NCBI RefSeq assembly: GCF_000203795.2
Contig: NW_006281107.1
Coordinates: 692,965 to 756,964, forward strand
Origin: Batrachochytrium dendrobatidis JAM81
Lineage: Eukaryota; Chytridiomycota; Chytridiomycetes; Rhizophydiales
Reading direction: 5' to 3'
Length of the DNA stretch: 64,000 nucleotides
The translations under genes and the position numbers were made by a program. The notes below the pieces were generated by a model. It was not told the DNA's origin, made no database searches, and saw only the letters and a program-made list of their open reading frames with translations. Position 1 is the first letter of the stretch; every line of letters begins with the position of its first letter. Positions 28,701 through 40,110 of the stretch are shown here, piece by piece.

Positions 28701-29798
28701 CACGTTCTTTGGCAGTCATGTCCATGGTTGGGTATATTCTTGGACTTGGAGATCGACACCCATCTAATTTGATGTTGGATCGATTTACTGGAAAAGTTAT
28801 CCATATTGATTTTGGTGACTGCTTTGAGGTATTTATCATGCTTTTTAATGCATACAGCGACAATTGATTTCATTGTGCTATGAACAACTAGGCTAATATA
28901 TGTTTAGGTTGCGATTCATCGTGATAAATTTCCTGAGCGCATTCCGTTTAGACTTACTCGGATGTTGATCCATGCTATGGAGGTACGTTACTAAATGACA
29001 ATGCTTTATCTCTTGTTTCAAAAATTATATCAACAAGTACTTTTTATTTTGATGGGAATTTTATGAACAGGTTAGTGGTATTGAAGGAACTTTTCGAATC
29101 ACTTGCGAAAACGTAATGCGTGTTCTCCGCGAGAATAAGGACAGTCTTATGGCTGTTTTGGAGGCATTTGTATACGATCCACTGATCAATTGGCGTCTGA
29201 TGACGCATACCAGTCCAAAACAAGGTGAATTGATATTTTAAAGGATTGCAACCATTAGGGATGAGCGAGTTTTACATTTGATCACAATATGCCATATTGA
29301 CAATGTGTTTCTACAATTTTTTGAATTTTAGATGGAAAGCATGGGCGACAACATAAACTAGATCACGGTGAGTTGGCAGACTGATATGCTTGTAAATCTT
29401 TTTATGATGCCGACTCTAACGAGATTGATTTTATTAGAACTGGCTGAAGGTGACCGTGAAACTTCGAATGCCACCAATAATCGCAAGCTTCCACGAGGCA
29501 GAAACGAGAATGAAGATCATTCAGTTGATAGTGAGTTTATCAATAAGCCAGAAGGCATGAATGCTCGTGCACTTACGGTTATTAGTCGAGTTTCAAACAA
29601 GCTTACTGGTACGCATTGGATGTTTAATTGGCTAGACACTTTAACTTGTAATTATATACTAACAGTACTCGTTCAGGTCGTGATTTTAAACCTACGGTAA
29701 CGCTTGATGTACCACTTCAAGTTCAAAAACTGATTCTACAAGCGACATCGTTTGAAAATCTATGCCAATGCTATGCTGGATGGTGTGCTTCTTGGTAA
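19734..29798 (+). CDS. TOR: TOR serine/threonine protein kinase (PIKK family)
   Basis: The growth-control kinase of the TORC1/TORC2 complexes, read as 31 exons totalling 7,044 bases (2,347 residues). All phases agree: 19734-19780, 20233-20278, 20370-20499, 20623-20748, 20813-20893, 21002-21135, 21203-21397, 21516-21720, 21825-21927, 22002-22195, 22293-22396, 22473-22542, 22606-22733, 22797-22869, 22996-23233, 23326-23998, 24082-25946, 26019-26214, 26318-26587, 26702-27244, 27325-27480, 27579-27822, 27905-28042, 28146-28393, 28459-28581, 28673-28828, 28908-28982, 29071-29224, 29332-29367, 29438-29608, 29677-29798. The order is HEAT repeats, FAT (MARMA-like [15 protein letters not shown]), FRB ([20 protein letters not shown]), kinase and FATC ([14 protein letters not shown] end). 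Catalytic GLGDRHPSN (Asp about 2137) and HIDFGD (Asp about 2156) are intact. The FRB serine (about 1834) is conserved, which predicts rapamycin-FKBP12 binding. The 452-base first intron is unusually long and the N-terminus is less certain. Confidence 0.97.
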
Positions 29799-30011
29799 GA
29801 TGCGTAAATATTTTCACAAGTTTGGCTCACTACAAGCCAAGTAGAGTTGAAATGAACACTGGCCATGTTTAAATTTGAATAAATAGTTTGATTTTAAAGA
29901 TGACAACCCAATGGAGTGTTTTCTAGAATGGTTTGGGCGATTTATAATCGAGATTTGACCATTTAAATGTTCGAGTTTCCACATTAATATTTTCACCAAG
30001 ACTTGACAAAA

Positions 30012-32438
30012 ATGCAGTTGGTAGAGTTGAATGAATCCAGATAACACATTGTTATGAGGTCATTTATGCAGTATTAACACTAGACATTGCTATTCTAGCA
30101 TCGGTTCGAATATGAATCTGTAGAATGGCTGTTACTATCTGGCCAAGAAACCATTTTAATTGGATGTGGATTGCCTCGACTTAACCTTCATATACCACCA
30201 ACTGGCCACACATTGATTCCGGATGTATTTCGCACACTTCCTTGGGCAACGATTGATCTGATTCTTGTTTTCTCGTTTCAGGACATTACTGGTTTACCCT
30301 TTGCTTTGATGTATACAGCATTTCAAGGAGATGTGGTTTGCAGTGAACCAACAGCTGATTTTGGAAGGTAATTTCATGTTGTAAATTCATGTTGCAGCTA
30401 TTCAATCTGATATGCCAGACATTTGAATAGACTTTGATGGTAATTTTTTAAACTGTTTAATTTGTAGGTTACGCACATTAGAATGGTTGTCAAGATGTAG
30501 GAATAGAAAGAATATAATGGGTCCAAAAATGCTTGGATGGGATGTAGATCTTCCATTTACAGAAACCGATGTCCATCGCAGTTTTGACAAGATTACTCGA
30601 GTCCGCTTTGGGGAAAAATTGGTAACTTGTACAAAATAGATTGATTTTGGATCGATCCAAGATTAAATGATGTGTTGGATCTATTTGATTACAGGATGAA
30701 ACTGAGTTTGTGATTTTTGATGCGTAGCATTTAGGAAACATTCATGTATGTGGACAGAGCTCTGGAGTTGTTCTTGGTTGTACAGCATGGATCGTGCAAG
30801 TAGACAATTTCAAAGTATGTTTCATTAGTAAAAACGGTGTTGGTTTTGAACTGTAACTGTTAATATCAACAAAACTGCCGAATATTGATGATTTGAATAG
30901 ATTGGATTTGTAGGTGATTTGAGTTTATCTGAAGGAATTCCTAAACGAGCCGATTTAGCCGGTTTTGATGCATTAGATTGTGTGGTTTCAACAGCCAATA
31001 CCACTCCCAGGAAATACTTTCATCGACTTGCAAAAGCAATTAATCAAATCTGGATAAAAATTCGTAAGACTTGACAGCTGTACATTATTGTATTGTAGTC
31101 AAAGTGATGCAGAATACTAAGCGTTTATTTTTATTTTCAGACAAGGCATTGAGTGACCATGCTGCAATCGTGTTTATTAGTGATTTATGCGGTCATATGT
31201 TTGATTTAGTCGAATTGGTTGATCGACTACTTTGTGCTGGAGGATTTGATCAAACTGCCATTCATATGTTGTCAGCACATGCCAAGGAAGCTTTTATCTA
31301 TGCCAATATTCAAGGAGAATGGTAAAAACAACTTTGCATGCTAGTTAAATTTGATTTGATCTCGTCAATTCTTGGCGTATAGAATTGCTTGAAAGTTTGA
31401 AATGCTTCAACACCTTTCAACTTTATATTAGGATGTCTGATTTGAGAAAAACACAATTGGCTACAGCATCACAGCCATTGTCTTCTGCCACGCTAGAAAA
31501 CAAGATGCGACTTGTATATCATTCTGACGTGATGTCGGTTGCCAGACAACCAAATCCGAAATTGGTTATTGCAACAGATATTCAATTAGCTATATCGGCG
31601 GCAGAGTTGCTTGATTCAACCAGAGTACATGGTGCCCCAAGACCTCTTGTGGTTGCAGTGGGCAAGTGATTTTAAATTGAGATACAGGAATAGATTGATA
31701 TGCTAATTATACGGGTTTAAGTGTAATTAGATTGGTCTCCAGCAGATGTGATTGACTGGATGCCATTGTTGTTATGTCCGACAGAATTAGCCATGACAAG
31801 TTTGGAGGTACAACACGCTGCCAGCCAACTTCATATACGCTGTTTGATACTATCCAAACAAGATATTCCATCGACAGGTCTAAGTATTTCTCCACAACAC
31901 GAGCAAATGCGCTACTGCACGATCGACGGAAGTGTGAGTTTTTTCAAAGCCTCTAGCCCAACTGTATATTATACAATAGTTTGCTAAAACCAGCATTTTA
32001 TGCAGATTGCGTCGCACACGGGATGGAGTAATACTCTATTTACACCGAGCAAAAGACATGCGATTGCCAAACCGATCGTTGGATTCCTTAAAGGCAAAAT
32101 GCATCTGGGAACATCCAAAGTGATAGCAACGTCATCTGGAAAGATGTACGGAGACGATGAAGCACTACGAGATCCCAAACACCGACAAGAGCTGATTCAG
32201 ACACTTACTGAAAAGGTAAATTTGTAATGCAAGGCTGTAAAGCATATTGCTTGACTCGAGATCAATGTATTAAAATATCGCGTAGATCCTGGACGCAACT
32301 GTTTTAGAAACTCAAGACAGCACGATTGTAAGCAGCAAGACATTGGGCACAGTTACATTGATACACCAAGGCAGAGTCCAAATTCAAGCATTAAATATTC
32401 AAGGATTGCAAACACTGCGCAAATTAGTAGCTCAATAA
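30012..32438 (+). CDS. INTS9: Integrator subunit 9-like (CPSF100/INTS9-type) beta-lactamase/beta-CASP pseudonuclease
   Basis: Read as 30012-30020, 30099-30367, 30468-30621, 30728-30814, 30901-31063, 31141-31321, 31396-31661, 31731-31933, 32006-32215 and 32286-32438, giving 564 residues. INTS9 pairs with the nuclease INTS11 in the Integrator complex, which cleaves nascent snRNA and paused Pol II transcripts. Similarity to INTS9 is seen in CSEPTADFGRLRTLEWL, HVCGQSSGVVLGCTAWIVQ, the beta-CASP part (VFISDLCGHMFDLVELVDRLL) and the C-terminal domain. The zinc-binding HxHxDH motif is absent (FSFQDITGLPF in its place), as in INTS9 and CPSF100, so it should not cut RNA. The 9-base first exon (MQL) is inferred from the family start. 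One intron (31662-31730) needs a GC donor, TGG/GCAAGT. The acceptor at 31395 is the weakest junction. CPSF2 is the main alternative identity. Confidence 0.68.
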
Positions 32439-32463
32439 AGTTGTGGACTTGCTTTTATTTAAA

Positions 32464-33006
32464 CTAAAGTTTCTTTGCTCTGGAGCCACGAACAGACTTG
32501 GTCTTGAGAGGCTTGGGAGTCTTTTTCGACTCGAGGATGCGAGAGGTGCGGGCAAGGGCATCAGCAAGGAGATCGCCACGATAAAACTTGACAAGGTTTT
32601 TGATGCTCTTGGCAGCGCAACGAGTAGGTCCAGCAATATCTACGGTGGTGGTGGATGCAGATGGCTTGGCGCAAGAAACGGTAGTCTTCTTACGGGTGAT
32701 GGCAACACCCTTGGCGCTAGCAGAAATATCGACAACCTAAAACCATGAATTGATGAGCATCAACATTACTTGAATCTCGTCCGAATAGTCATGTCTCAGA
32801 ATAGACACAAAGAAATCCAATAGATCCGGCTAGTATCCGGTATTGATCGTCAAATCGCTTACCTTTTTGCCAACAATACCAGAGTACTTGAAGGAGTGCA
32901 AGTTGCGAAGGTTGCCAGGCTCACGAGAAAGCCGGATTCCGTTGCGCTTTACAAGAAAGCAAGAGTTTTTTCGGGTAATCAACCAAGCAATATCTGGAGA
33001 TGCCAT
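32464..33006 (-). CDS. RPL28: 60S ribosomal protein eL28 (RPL28)
   Basis: Two exons, 33006-32863 and 32736-32464, 138 residues, matching the family length. It begins MASPDIAWLITRKNSCFLVKR, followed by LSREPGNLRNLHSFKYSGI, both typical of eL28. The C-terminal half is basic with many Lys/Arg and ends in KSVRGSRAKKL. It is a structural protein of the large ribosomal subunit. The gene is strongly codon-biased toward C-ending codons compared with its neighbours, as expected for high expression. Saccharomyces cerevisiae lacks this protein, while many other fungi and animals keep it. Its stop is 25 bases from the stop of the INTS9-like gene, so the two 3' ends must overlap as transcripts. Confidence 0.93.
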
Positions 33007-33425
33007 TTCTATACCAACAGAGTTAGCTCATTAATACTCCAAAGAAGTCCAAGACAAAGCTGACAGTCACTCACAATCTGAATTTCTGTGGAAAGAAAAG
33101 GATTTCTGCAACAGTAAAATTTGACGTTTTGCGACTGGAAATTTGCACAAAAGAAAATCATTACAAACTGTGATCACATGTAGTTCATTGATTGGCTGTT
33201 TTTATCGGAGAATTCCTGTTGTATGCGTTGTTATACTCACGTGAAAACACTGTTTTTAAGGTCTGTGCTGTTTAATTTGTATATTTAGAGTCCAGACTGT
33301 AATTTTAATCTCTTGAAATTTCATTAAAAACAATTTCAAGTTTAACAGAAACTTGCTAGTCAACCGAACATCTGCTGTTGTTGTCGCTCTATCTACATAA
33401 ATTACGACATTGAATCACTGGCGTA
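33007..33425. promoter_or_regulatory. Divergent promoter region of RPL28 and the RIM2-like carrier
   Basis: 419 bases between the two start codons, AT-rich, without an ORF worth keeping. The side next to RPL28 has short pyrimidine-rich runs near its start. I cannot name a specific binding site. Confidence 0.45.
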
Positions 33426-35325
33426 ATGTCTTTAACAACAGAGCGATCTCCACCTTCTTTTTGGCTGCACTTTATGGCTGGTGGCATTGGCGGAACTAGT
33501 AAGCTTACACTCTGCTCATCCATTCACTCCAAACTATTTATAACTCAGTCTGTGCTGCAGTTTTTATACCAACAAATTTCAATATCTAACCGCATTGATT
33601 TTAAACTCAACGTTGCTTATTTGGATTGGATCTTGTACTAAACATTCAATACAACACTTGATTGAAATAGTTGGTGCAGCAGTTACATGTCCCTTGGAAG
33701 TCGTCAAGACTCGGCTACAGGTAATCAAATATGTCTTGGATCGTTGCAACATAATCTAGAACAGTTGGGCTCTTCATTTTTAAAATCTCACCAGGTGCTT
33801 AATATAAATTCTGATCTATATTTTGATCAAAACCTTTTAAATTTAGTCGTCACTTTACCGAGGCACTGAGATTTCTATGCATTTTAAAAACCCAGTAGCA
33901 GGTGCAATGCATCATGTTCGAGGTGTAGTCAATTTGTTGAGGTATTTCCACGCTCTAGAGAAACTAGACAATCTTTGCGAATATGTTGGTTCTAGTAGTT
34001 CTCACAAGTGTATTTTACAAATCAACCGTGTTGCTTGTATCGTGTTTTTTAGTTCTATTCATCAAAAAGAAGGCATTCGTGCACTGTGGAAAGGACTTGG
34101 TCCCAATCTAATTGGTGTGGTTCCTGCTAGGTAGACCCAATTTGCTTTTCAGCATCGAGTTAAAACTACCCTGATGTACCATAATTATTTATTAAATTGC
34201 ATTTTGGATTTATTTTAAATCATTAATACTTGAATATTTCACGTTGTTTCAAAAGAGCAATTTACTTTTCAGTATACAGTCAAGGCAAGCATGTGTATAG
34301 TGATTTGAACCGCGGAAAAGAAACTTCGCTAGTTCATGTTTTATCTGCAGCTACAGCTGGTTTGGCAACAGCAACAGTCACCAATCCAATTTGGCTTATA
34401 AAAACTCGAATGGTAAGTTTTATCAAACCATCGAGTATGTCCATGTATATTCAAGTGACTGGTTTTATTCTGTACTGATACTATCCATCTATTTTGATTT
34501 TAGCAATTGCAATCAGAAGATCCAACATTAAGATCTCTACAAACATACAAAAATTCATTCCATTGTGCATACATAGTTGCTAGAGACGAAGGCATTCGTG
34601 GTTTATATAGAGGTCTATCTGCCAGTGTTCTCGGTTAGTAAACCATACAATCGTGTTTTCGATCACCAGCTTCACTTGCATTATGTACTAAATTAGCATA
34701 TCTAGGATTGGCCGAATCAACTTTCCAATTTGTCATGTACGAGTATTTCAAAAAAATTGCACTCGAGCGTAAAAAAGAAACTGCTAGATTAGCAGGGCTT
34801 CCTACTAATGATATTCATCTTGGTATGTAAAAATATCAGATAGTTTGAACACTACAACTGCATTGTTTGATTTTGATTTGCTTGACTAAACAATCTTGCA
34901 TTTTCAACCGTTGCGTCATACTACGTATTTAGATTGGACAGGAACGTTTGGTGTCGCTGCATCGGCAAAACTTATTGCAGCTGTTTGCACATATCCACAC
35001 GAGGTAAATGACTTGGCTTATGTTTCCAACCATTACCTTGGCCTGTTTGCGTATTACATTTTGAAATCAGCAGAGTATTAGCAATTTTAACCAAATACTA
35101 AATCATTAGGTGATCCGTACTCGAATGCGACAAACTCCCGTAGACGGAGTCATCAAATACATTGGGCTTATTCAAACAGCCAAAGTAATATTCAGAGAAG
35201 AAGGTATTGCTGCTTTGTACGGTGGCATGACAGCACACTTGATGCGTGTTGTTCCCAATGCAGCCATTCTATTTTTTTGCTACGAGTCCATCATCAAGTT
35301 TGCCACTCCTCACTTTTCTCAATAA
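33426..35325 (+). CDS. RIM2: Mitochondrial pyrimidine nucleotide carrier, RIM2/SLC25A33-36 type
   Basis: An inner-membrane carrier that exchanges pyrimidine nucleotides, needed for mitochondrial DNA and RNA synthesis. Ten exons; the early ones are 33426-33498, 33671-33720, 33765-33794, 33847-33941, 34053-34130 and from 34256. The three carrier signatures are complete: CPLEVVKTRLQ, NPIWLIKTRM and YPHEVIRTRMR, each followed by an E/D-G-x-x-x-L-Y/W-x-G element (EGIRALWKGLGPNL, EGIRGLYRGLSAS, EGIAALYGGMTAH). The tryptophan in NPIW is characteristic of this subfamily. An exon of only 30 bases lies between the first signature and the loop exon. The start MSLTTERSPPSFWLHFMAGG gives the usual short matrix-side N-terminus. 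The gene is head-to-head with RPL28 and ends 64 bases from the CAF1 stop. Confidence 0.9.
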
Positions 35326-35389
35326 TAAAATCCACCCTCAAAATAATTGAATGGGTTCTAGATAGCTTTAAATTTCAAACTCATTGTCA

Positions 35390-36822
35390 TTATACTGCCT
35401 GGGGTATCAAACCGGTTAATCCGAAAAGACATCCCAAATATTTTTCGTCGTCAATAGTATCTTCAAAATAAAGCTGACGCATCTTGAAAAACGTTTTTGA
35501 TGTAAGCAGACTGTCACTGCCTGCTTGATGTTGTGGCCCAACTCGTGCTACCTGGATAAATTTAGATGAAGTCAATGAAAATAAGTATTCTAATTTTTTA
35601 AAAGCTGACCAAATCTGTCGAGTGTACCTGAAGCTCATCTGCAACATCTTGTAGTCCTCCTTTTAGATTTTTGCAGCTTCGCATCAAAAACTTGACATCA
35701 TAAATACACGGAAAATACAATTTAAGCAGTTCAAAAAATGCTGTTTCCTCTGCAGGAAGTTCCTGACAAGTAACAACTTTAAGTAAATAGCCAAAATCAT
35801 ATCCACTAAATTCGATAGTGATAATGCATTTAGAATGACACATTCCGTGTTAGTCAACAGCCATGGTAATCATTAAAGTTTGATTTTCTTGAACACTAAT
35901 GAAAACGAGCATTACAAACGACATACCTATGAAATGAAATCCATTTAACATCATCCAATAAAACTAGTCCTGAACTAATCATTAGTTCTCCAAATTGCTC
36001 CACCGAAATGCCATATTTCTCATGCTTTTTAAAATCGATACCAGATTTTGTGAGTAAATCAATCGAGTCCTGTGCATACATGTCATCGCTAATTGCACAA
36101 TAATTTGGATTCAGACAAAACCATTGTTACATGTTAGAACACAACATCCGTAAATAATATATAGTCAAATCTCAAACTCCAAAAGATTGATATTCCAAGC
36201 CAGACCAGTTTAAGCTCATCACTACCTGAGACTAAACTTGAAATTAAACTGCCATGTTGTTCTCCCAGGAGGTAAGTTGCCATGCGAGTCTGAAAATGTC
36301 AATCCCAGCTGAATGATCTTGAGAAGATCTACATTACACCGTAGCGTTTGATAATGATAATCTGATGAAGTACGAAAATTGCCAATTGGTCTTGCAACGA
36401 CTCCAGGAAACTCTGTGTCCTGTTTAGAATTATAAACAAAAATGAGTTTATGCAAGACTTGTTAGCATATAAAGATTGCTCAAGATGGATTGATGTAGAT
36501 GACAGAATTTCAAGTCAACATGTAGTCTAGTTTCTCTGTAAGCAAAAGCTAATACAAATACAGTGTAAGTCAACTACAGTTTTGTATTGGGATTGACGAC
36601 TTGTATATTCCAAAAATGAATCTGGTCCTGCAAGTGCTCAAGACTTGACATCTGGGTTGACCTGAATAGAATCTTCAGACTTGAAGTAGAACAAAACGGA
36701 TTGCAAACACAGTCTATACACACCATGGCTACAAAGGGATATAGTTCTACTATGTCTCTAATAACAGCCATTTCCTTTTCCAGGTTAGCCGCCCATACAT
36801 CCTGTACTATTGGGTCTGACAT
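35390..36822 (-). CDS. POP2: CAF1/POP2 deadenylase, catalytic subunit of CCR4-NOT
   Basis: Five exons (36822-36724, 36419-36226, 36088-35927, 35805-35628, 35551-35390) encode 264 residues. It removes poly(A) tails from mRNA in the cytoplasm as part of CCR4-NOT. The DEDD nuclease residues are visible: [13 protein letters not shown] (Asp and Glu), [10 protein letters not shown] (Asp) and [11 protein letters not shown] (His/Asp). [15 protein letters not shown] and WQFNFKF are also diagnostic. The start [18 protein letters not shown] is chosen because it matches the family beginning, although the frame stays open further upstream. It lacks the long Gln-rich N-terminal extension of yeast Pop2 and so resembles animal CNOT7/8. 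It is one of the best-conserved genes in the window. Confidence 0.95.
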
Positions 36823-37570
36823 GCACGACGTGGTGTGATACGAGGGTAAGTGACGAACAAATCTTGTAAAGAATACAAATGTTTCAAACAGCATTTCCAA
36901 TCTAAATTCTTGTTTCAACATCAACTCGACAATCAATGTTGAACAGACTTGACTTGAATTCATAAATATTCTGTTTAAACTTTAATGATTTTATAGATAA
37001 TGATCAATGGTTGTTGACAGTCATATTCACGTAAAATGAGCTACTAAACAGCAGTGTCAAAGTGCATAACAACCAACTTTCAAGGTTTACTAACAGTATT
37101 GTCTCTTGAACTCTTTAGTCTTTTTGTGATTGTCATGTATAGTTGTATTCCTGTGACTTGCGATCACTGCTCTTGAATTAGAACGCGAACGTATCTGAGA
37201 TGGGTTTGGCAATAATCAACTCCAATATTTGGAGTGTTGTGAATCGGGTGATCGTACAATGATTACAACTCTAGACTATATTTTTCATCAAATGATAAAC
37301 ATTGTTGATTGAATTGAGAATATTTATCCAGTATAAAGTAATGTAACGATTGTCTATTCCAAAGTGTGATGGCAAAACCCAGACGTTCCATTTTACATGA
37401 ACACAGTTGTAAATCTAAACTTGCAACTGCATGAATCCTACTTTTTCTGTCTTGACGTATTCTCAGCCCATCAGCCATTGCTTAAAAGCGCATTCATTCT
37501 CATTCAATGTTGTGTAGTTGAACTCTACTGACTTTTAGATGGATTGCTGAAAAACGCATATATTTATTTT
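36823..37570. other. Intergenic region between CAF1 and the NDUFC2-like gene
   Basis: About 750 AT-rich bases. It must hold the CAF1 promoter on the minus strand and the 3' end of the NDUFC2-like transcript. A 71-codon minus frame at 37263-37478 has no recognisable features and I do not call it. No RNA gene is seen. Confidence 0.5.
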
Positions 37571-38001
37571 TTAGTCGAGAAGGCCGTCTCGCTTCATACG
37601 ATCCATTCTGCGTCGGACCAGCATATCCCGCTGTTTCTCGAGATAGTCCATTTGCCCAGAATAATGTCTGTGGATAAGGTAGCCCACACCTGCACCAATA
37701 GCACTGCAGACCAAATGAAGATGAGGCTCTACAAACCATCATGTATTAAACAGTTATATTGTTAGATACTAGTTATAAAAATACAATTCATTCTGGTAAA
37801 TGGCTGGAGCTGCATGTCAAATCATGATTCTAGTATTCACCCTCGATTCAATGGTTACTTACTAGAAAGCAATGGTCTTTTCATGATGCCGTTCTGCCAG
37901 GTCTGCACTAGAAAGCCTCCAAACCCCCAGAATGCCATGTCACCAGCCATTTCCAGCCGAGTGGGTTTGATACCAATAGAGTGTGTAGGAAGCAGAATCA
38001 T
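37571..38001 (-). CDS. Small mitochondrial complex I accessory subunit, NDUFC2 (B14.5b)-like
   Basis: Two exons (38001-37863 and 37728-37571; donor TCTA/GTAAGT) encode 98 residues. There are two hydrophobic segments, MAFWGFGGFLVQTW and LVCSAIGAGVGYLI, separated by a short basic loop (MKRPLLSKPH). A charged C-terminal tail follows with DYLEKQRDMLVRRRM. Order and spacing recall NDUFC2, where a first span is followed by a basic RRRP loop, a second span and a YAVRDREMF tail. If so, it is a membrane-arm accessory subunit of NADH:ubiquinone oxidoreductase. The match is by pattern, not strong identity. Another small inner-membrane protein is possible. Confidence 0.5.
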
Positions 38002-38185
38002 CGAGTAGTGCAAATGTTGAAGAAAGATTCATTTCAACTGTCATTTCAATTATCGATTCAGCACTAATCTTGAAAGTCACAATTCAACAAGAAACAGCAT
38101 TACTGTCAAGACAGTTGTTTTGTAATTAAAAATCAGCAATTGTCCAGTTCAACATTGACTCAAATTACTACTGATCGCTATGTTT

Positions 38186-40110
38186 TTATTTTGGTACGAC
38201 ATTCTTGATGTTCTTGAGAATCTCAGTCGCAGCATTGGGTACATCCATAAACGACGTTTCGCTTGAAAAAAGAACGTACAGTTTGTGAATTCCTTCACAC
38301 CTGAATTCAAATGGGTTTTAATGACAGTTTTCATTCGTATATACAAGACAAGACTTACCTTGCATAAAATCTATACAGTTCTTTGCAAATGGAAAACTCG
38401 GTAACACCCGAGACACGAAGAGCATTGCTTTAATAGTATTGATAAAATAAACAGTTTAATCTATTAGCCAACTAAATTGCCATCATTTTCATGTATACTA
38501 TTGCTACCTTGCATCAGAAAAAAGTGTCCAAAACGCATTCAAGATCTCCTTTTGCTGGACTTCCGGTCCAGGACGAAGTTCGGGAAACAGTGTAGCACCA
38601 GTCTTGGTATTATTGTACAGCATTGCAAGTGTCTCTCGTTTTGCATATAACCGAAGCAACACAGGCGGCTCCTATTTATATCAACGCGCAATAGTTTGAA
38701 TTAGATTCGTCATAGCATATTAGCCTTTTAAACATCTTGTCTTATACCTCTATAGGAATATTCAAGTGATATTGAATCAAGTTTGTTTGGAATTCGTAGA
38801 CTTTCTTTTCAATCAGGGAATACGGTTTGTCAATAAATGTCGTAACAAACAAGACAAAGCTGTTCATCCGAATAGAATAAAGACTACGCCATGCGCCTGA
38901 TATGAAAACAGGTGTGTATCGAATACTGACAGAACCAAACCCACGGGCTTTATGATATTGCAAAATCTAACAGTTGTGTACAGGTTTAATGTTTAAACTA
39001 GACAGTATACATATTTAAAACCGTGTCAATGATATACCATTCTAGTGTCTACCAAGGACATACGTGAATGCAATACAGATTCACCAAGCACAAGCATCGC
39101 CCCATTACTGCATACACCTTCTTGACTTTCTAGATATGCCAACAGATTGTCTAGCCTATCCAAAACATCACGATCTACAAAGACCTATCCATAGCCAAAT
39201 AGAAATAACACAGTTGATTTTAATAAAATGATGCATCGAATCAAATACCATGCAAAATACAGACACAAGTTTATATGTAGTTTACCTGTGATAGTCCACC
39301 AACAGCTGTACTAGGATCATATGTTGTACGTGCAAAGTACATGTTGATGATATCCTATATAATCCAACACTAGCTTAGCAGCACTCTAGTTTGAACGGCC
39401 GATTGCAATGTAACACTACCTGTGCACCAAACAAATCAAACGTATCTTTATCCCAGTTATGCGAAGCACCAAAGAGTAACTAGACTCGGTCAAACCATAT
39501 TTCCATTTGAATGAGTAAAGTTATCAACAATTACCAAAAAGACTTGCACAAACCTCGCAGATCGAAATCACATCACTGACAACTCCCTGCACAATATTGC
39601 TCGAAATACTCAGATTACAATGAACAACAAAAACAAACTAAACCAGTTTAAGCCAATCATTTCCATTAAGTCAGTCATCAACACACTTGCATATGAACAA
39701 ATGAAAAGCCAAACACGACATAAAGATACATACATCTCCGACTTCCTTGTACACGATTCGACCACTAAGCGAAGTAACTTCTCGGACACCTTCACCCAAC
39801 AGCGTTTTGCAAAAACTAGATATTGAGGAAGAAAAGCCAACAACAAGCCTATTTATAAAACCATAAGACTTGTTAAATCTGTTTTATAGACTATTCCTAA
39901 ATTAATCTACATACCCTTGGTCCAACACATCGCCTTGAACTATTTAAGATGTGAATATTGCAACAGTTGGCATAAACAGCCAATAATAAATACAAGTCTG
40001 AACATGTCAGGACATGCAGACCTAATTCCATAATATCGACTCATGTACTTACAGTTCTTTGAAAAATATAACTTTCCAGTCTTGTGCAACACATAGAAAT
40101 TACGAAACAT
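38186..40110 (-). CDS. Longin-domain protein resembling Fuzzy (CPLANE ciliogenesis effector)
   Basis: A minus-strand gene of many short exons; the 3' end is at 38186 and the start is tentatively ATG 40110 (MFRNFYVLHKTGKLYFSKN). Readable exons contain GFSSSISSFCKTLLGEGV, ICEVLFGASHNWDKDTFDLFGAQ, FVDRDVLDRLDNLLAYLESQ, SIRYTPVFISGAWRSLYSIR and LFPELRPGPEVQQKEILNAF. The order fits the three-longin layout of Fuzzy/MON1/HPS1-type proteins, and the length (roughly 400 residues) fits Fuzzy. With Inturned and Wdpcp, Fuzzy forms a complex that helps recruit intraflagellar transport machinery to basal bodies, which would suit a zoosporic fungus. Identity is low and I rely on pattern; a CCZ1/HPS-like trafficking protein is the alternative. 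Exact exon borders are not all resolved. Confidence 0.45.

Noticed and set aside
31322..31731. Apparent frameshift or pseudogene in the INTS9-like gene
   Set aside because: A GC-donor intron at 31662 restores the frame, and an acceptor at 31395 resolves the preceding junction. The total coding length is then a multiple of three.
37263..37478. 71-codon minus-strand frame
   Set aside because: No homology, splice partner or composition signal; it lies in an AT-rich intergenic region.
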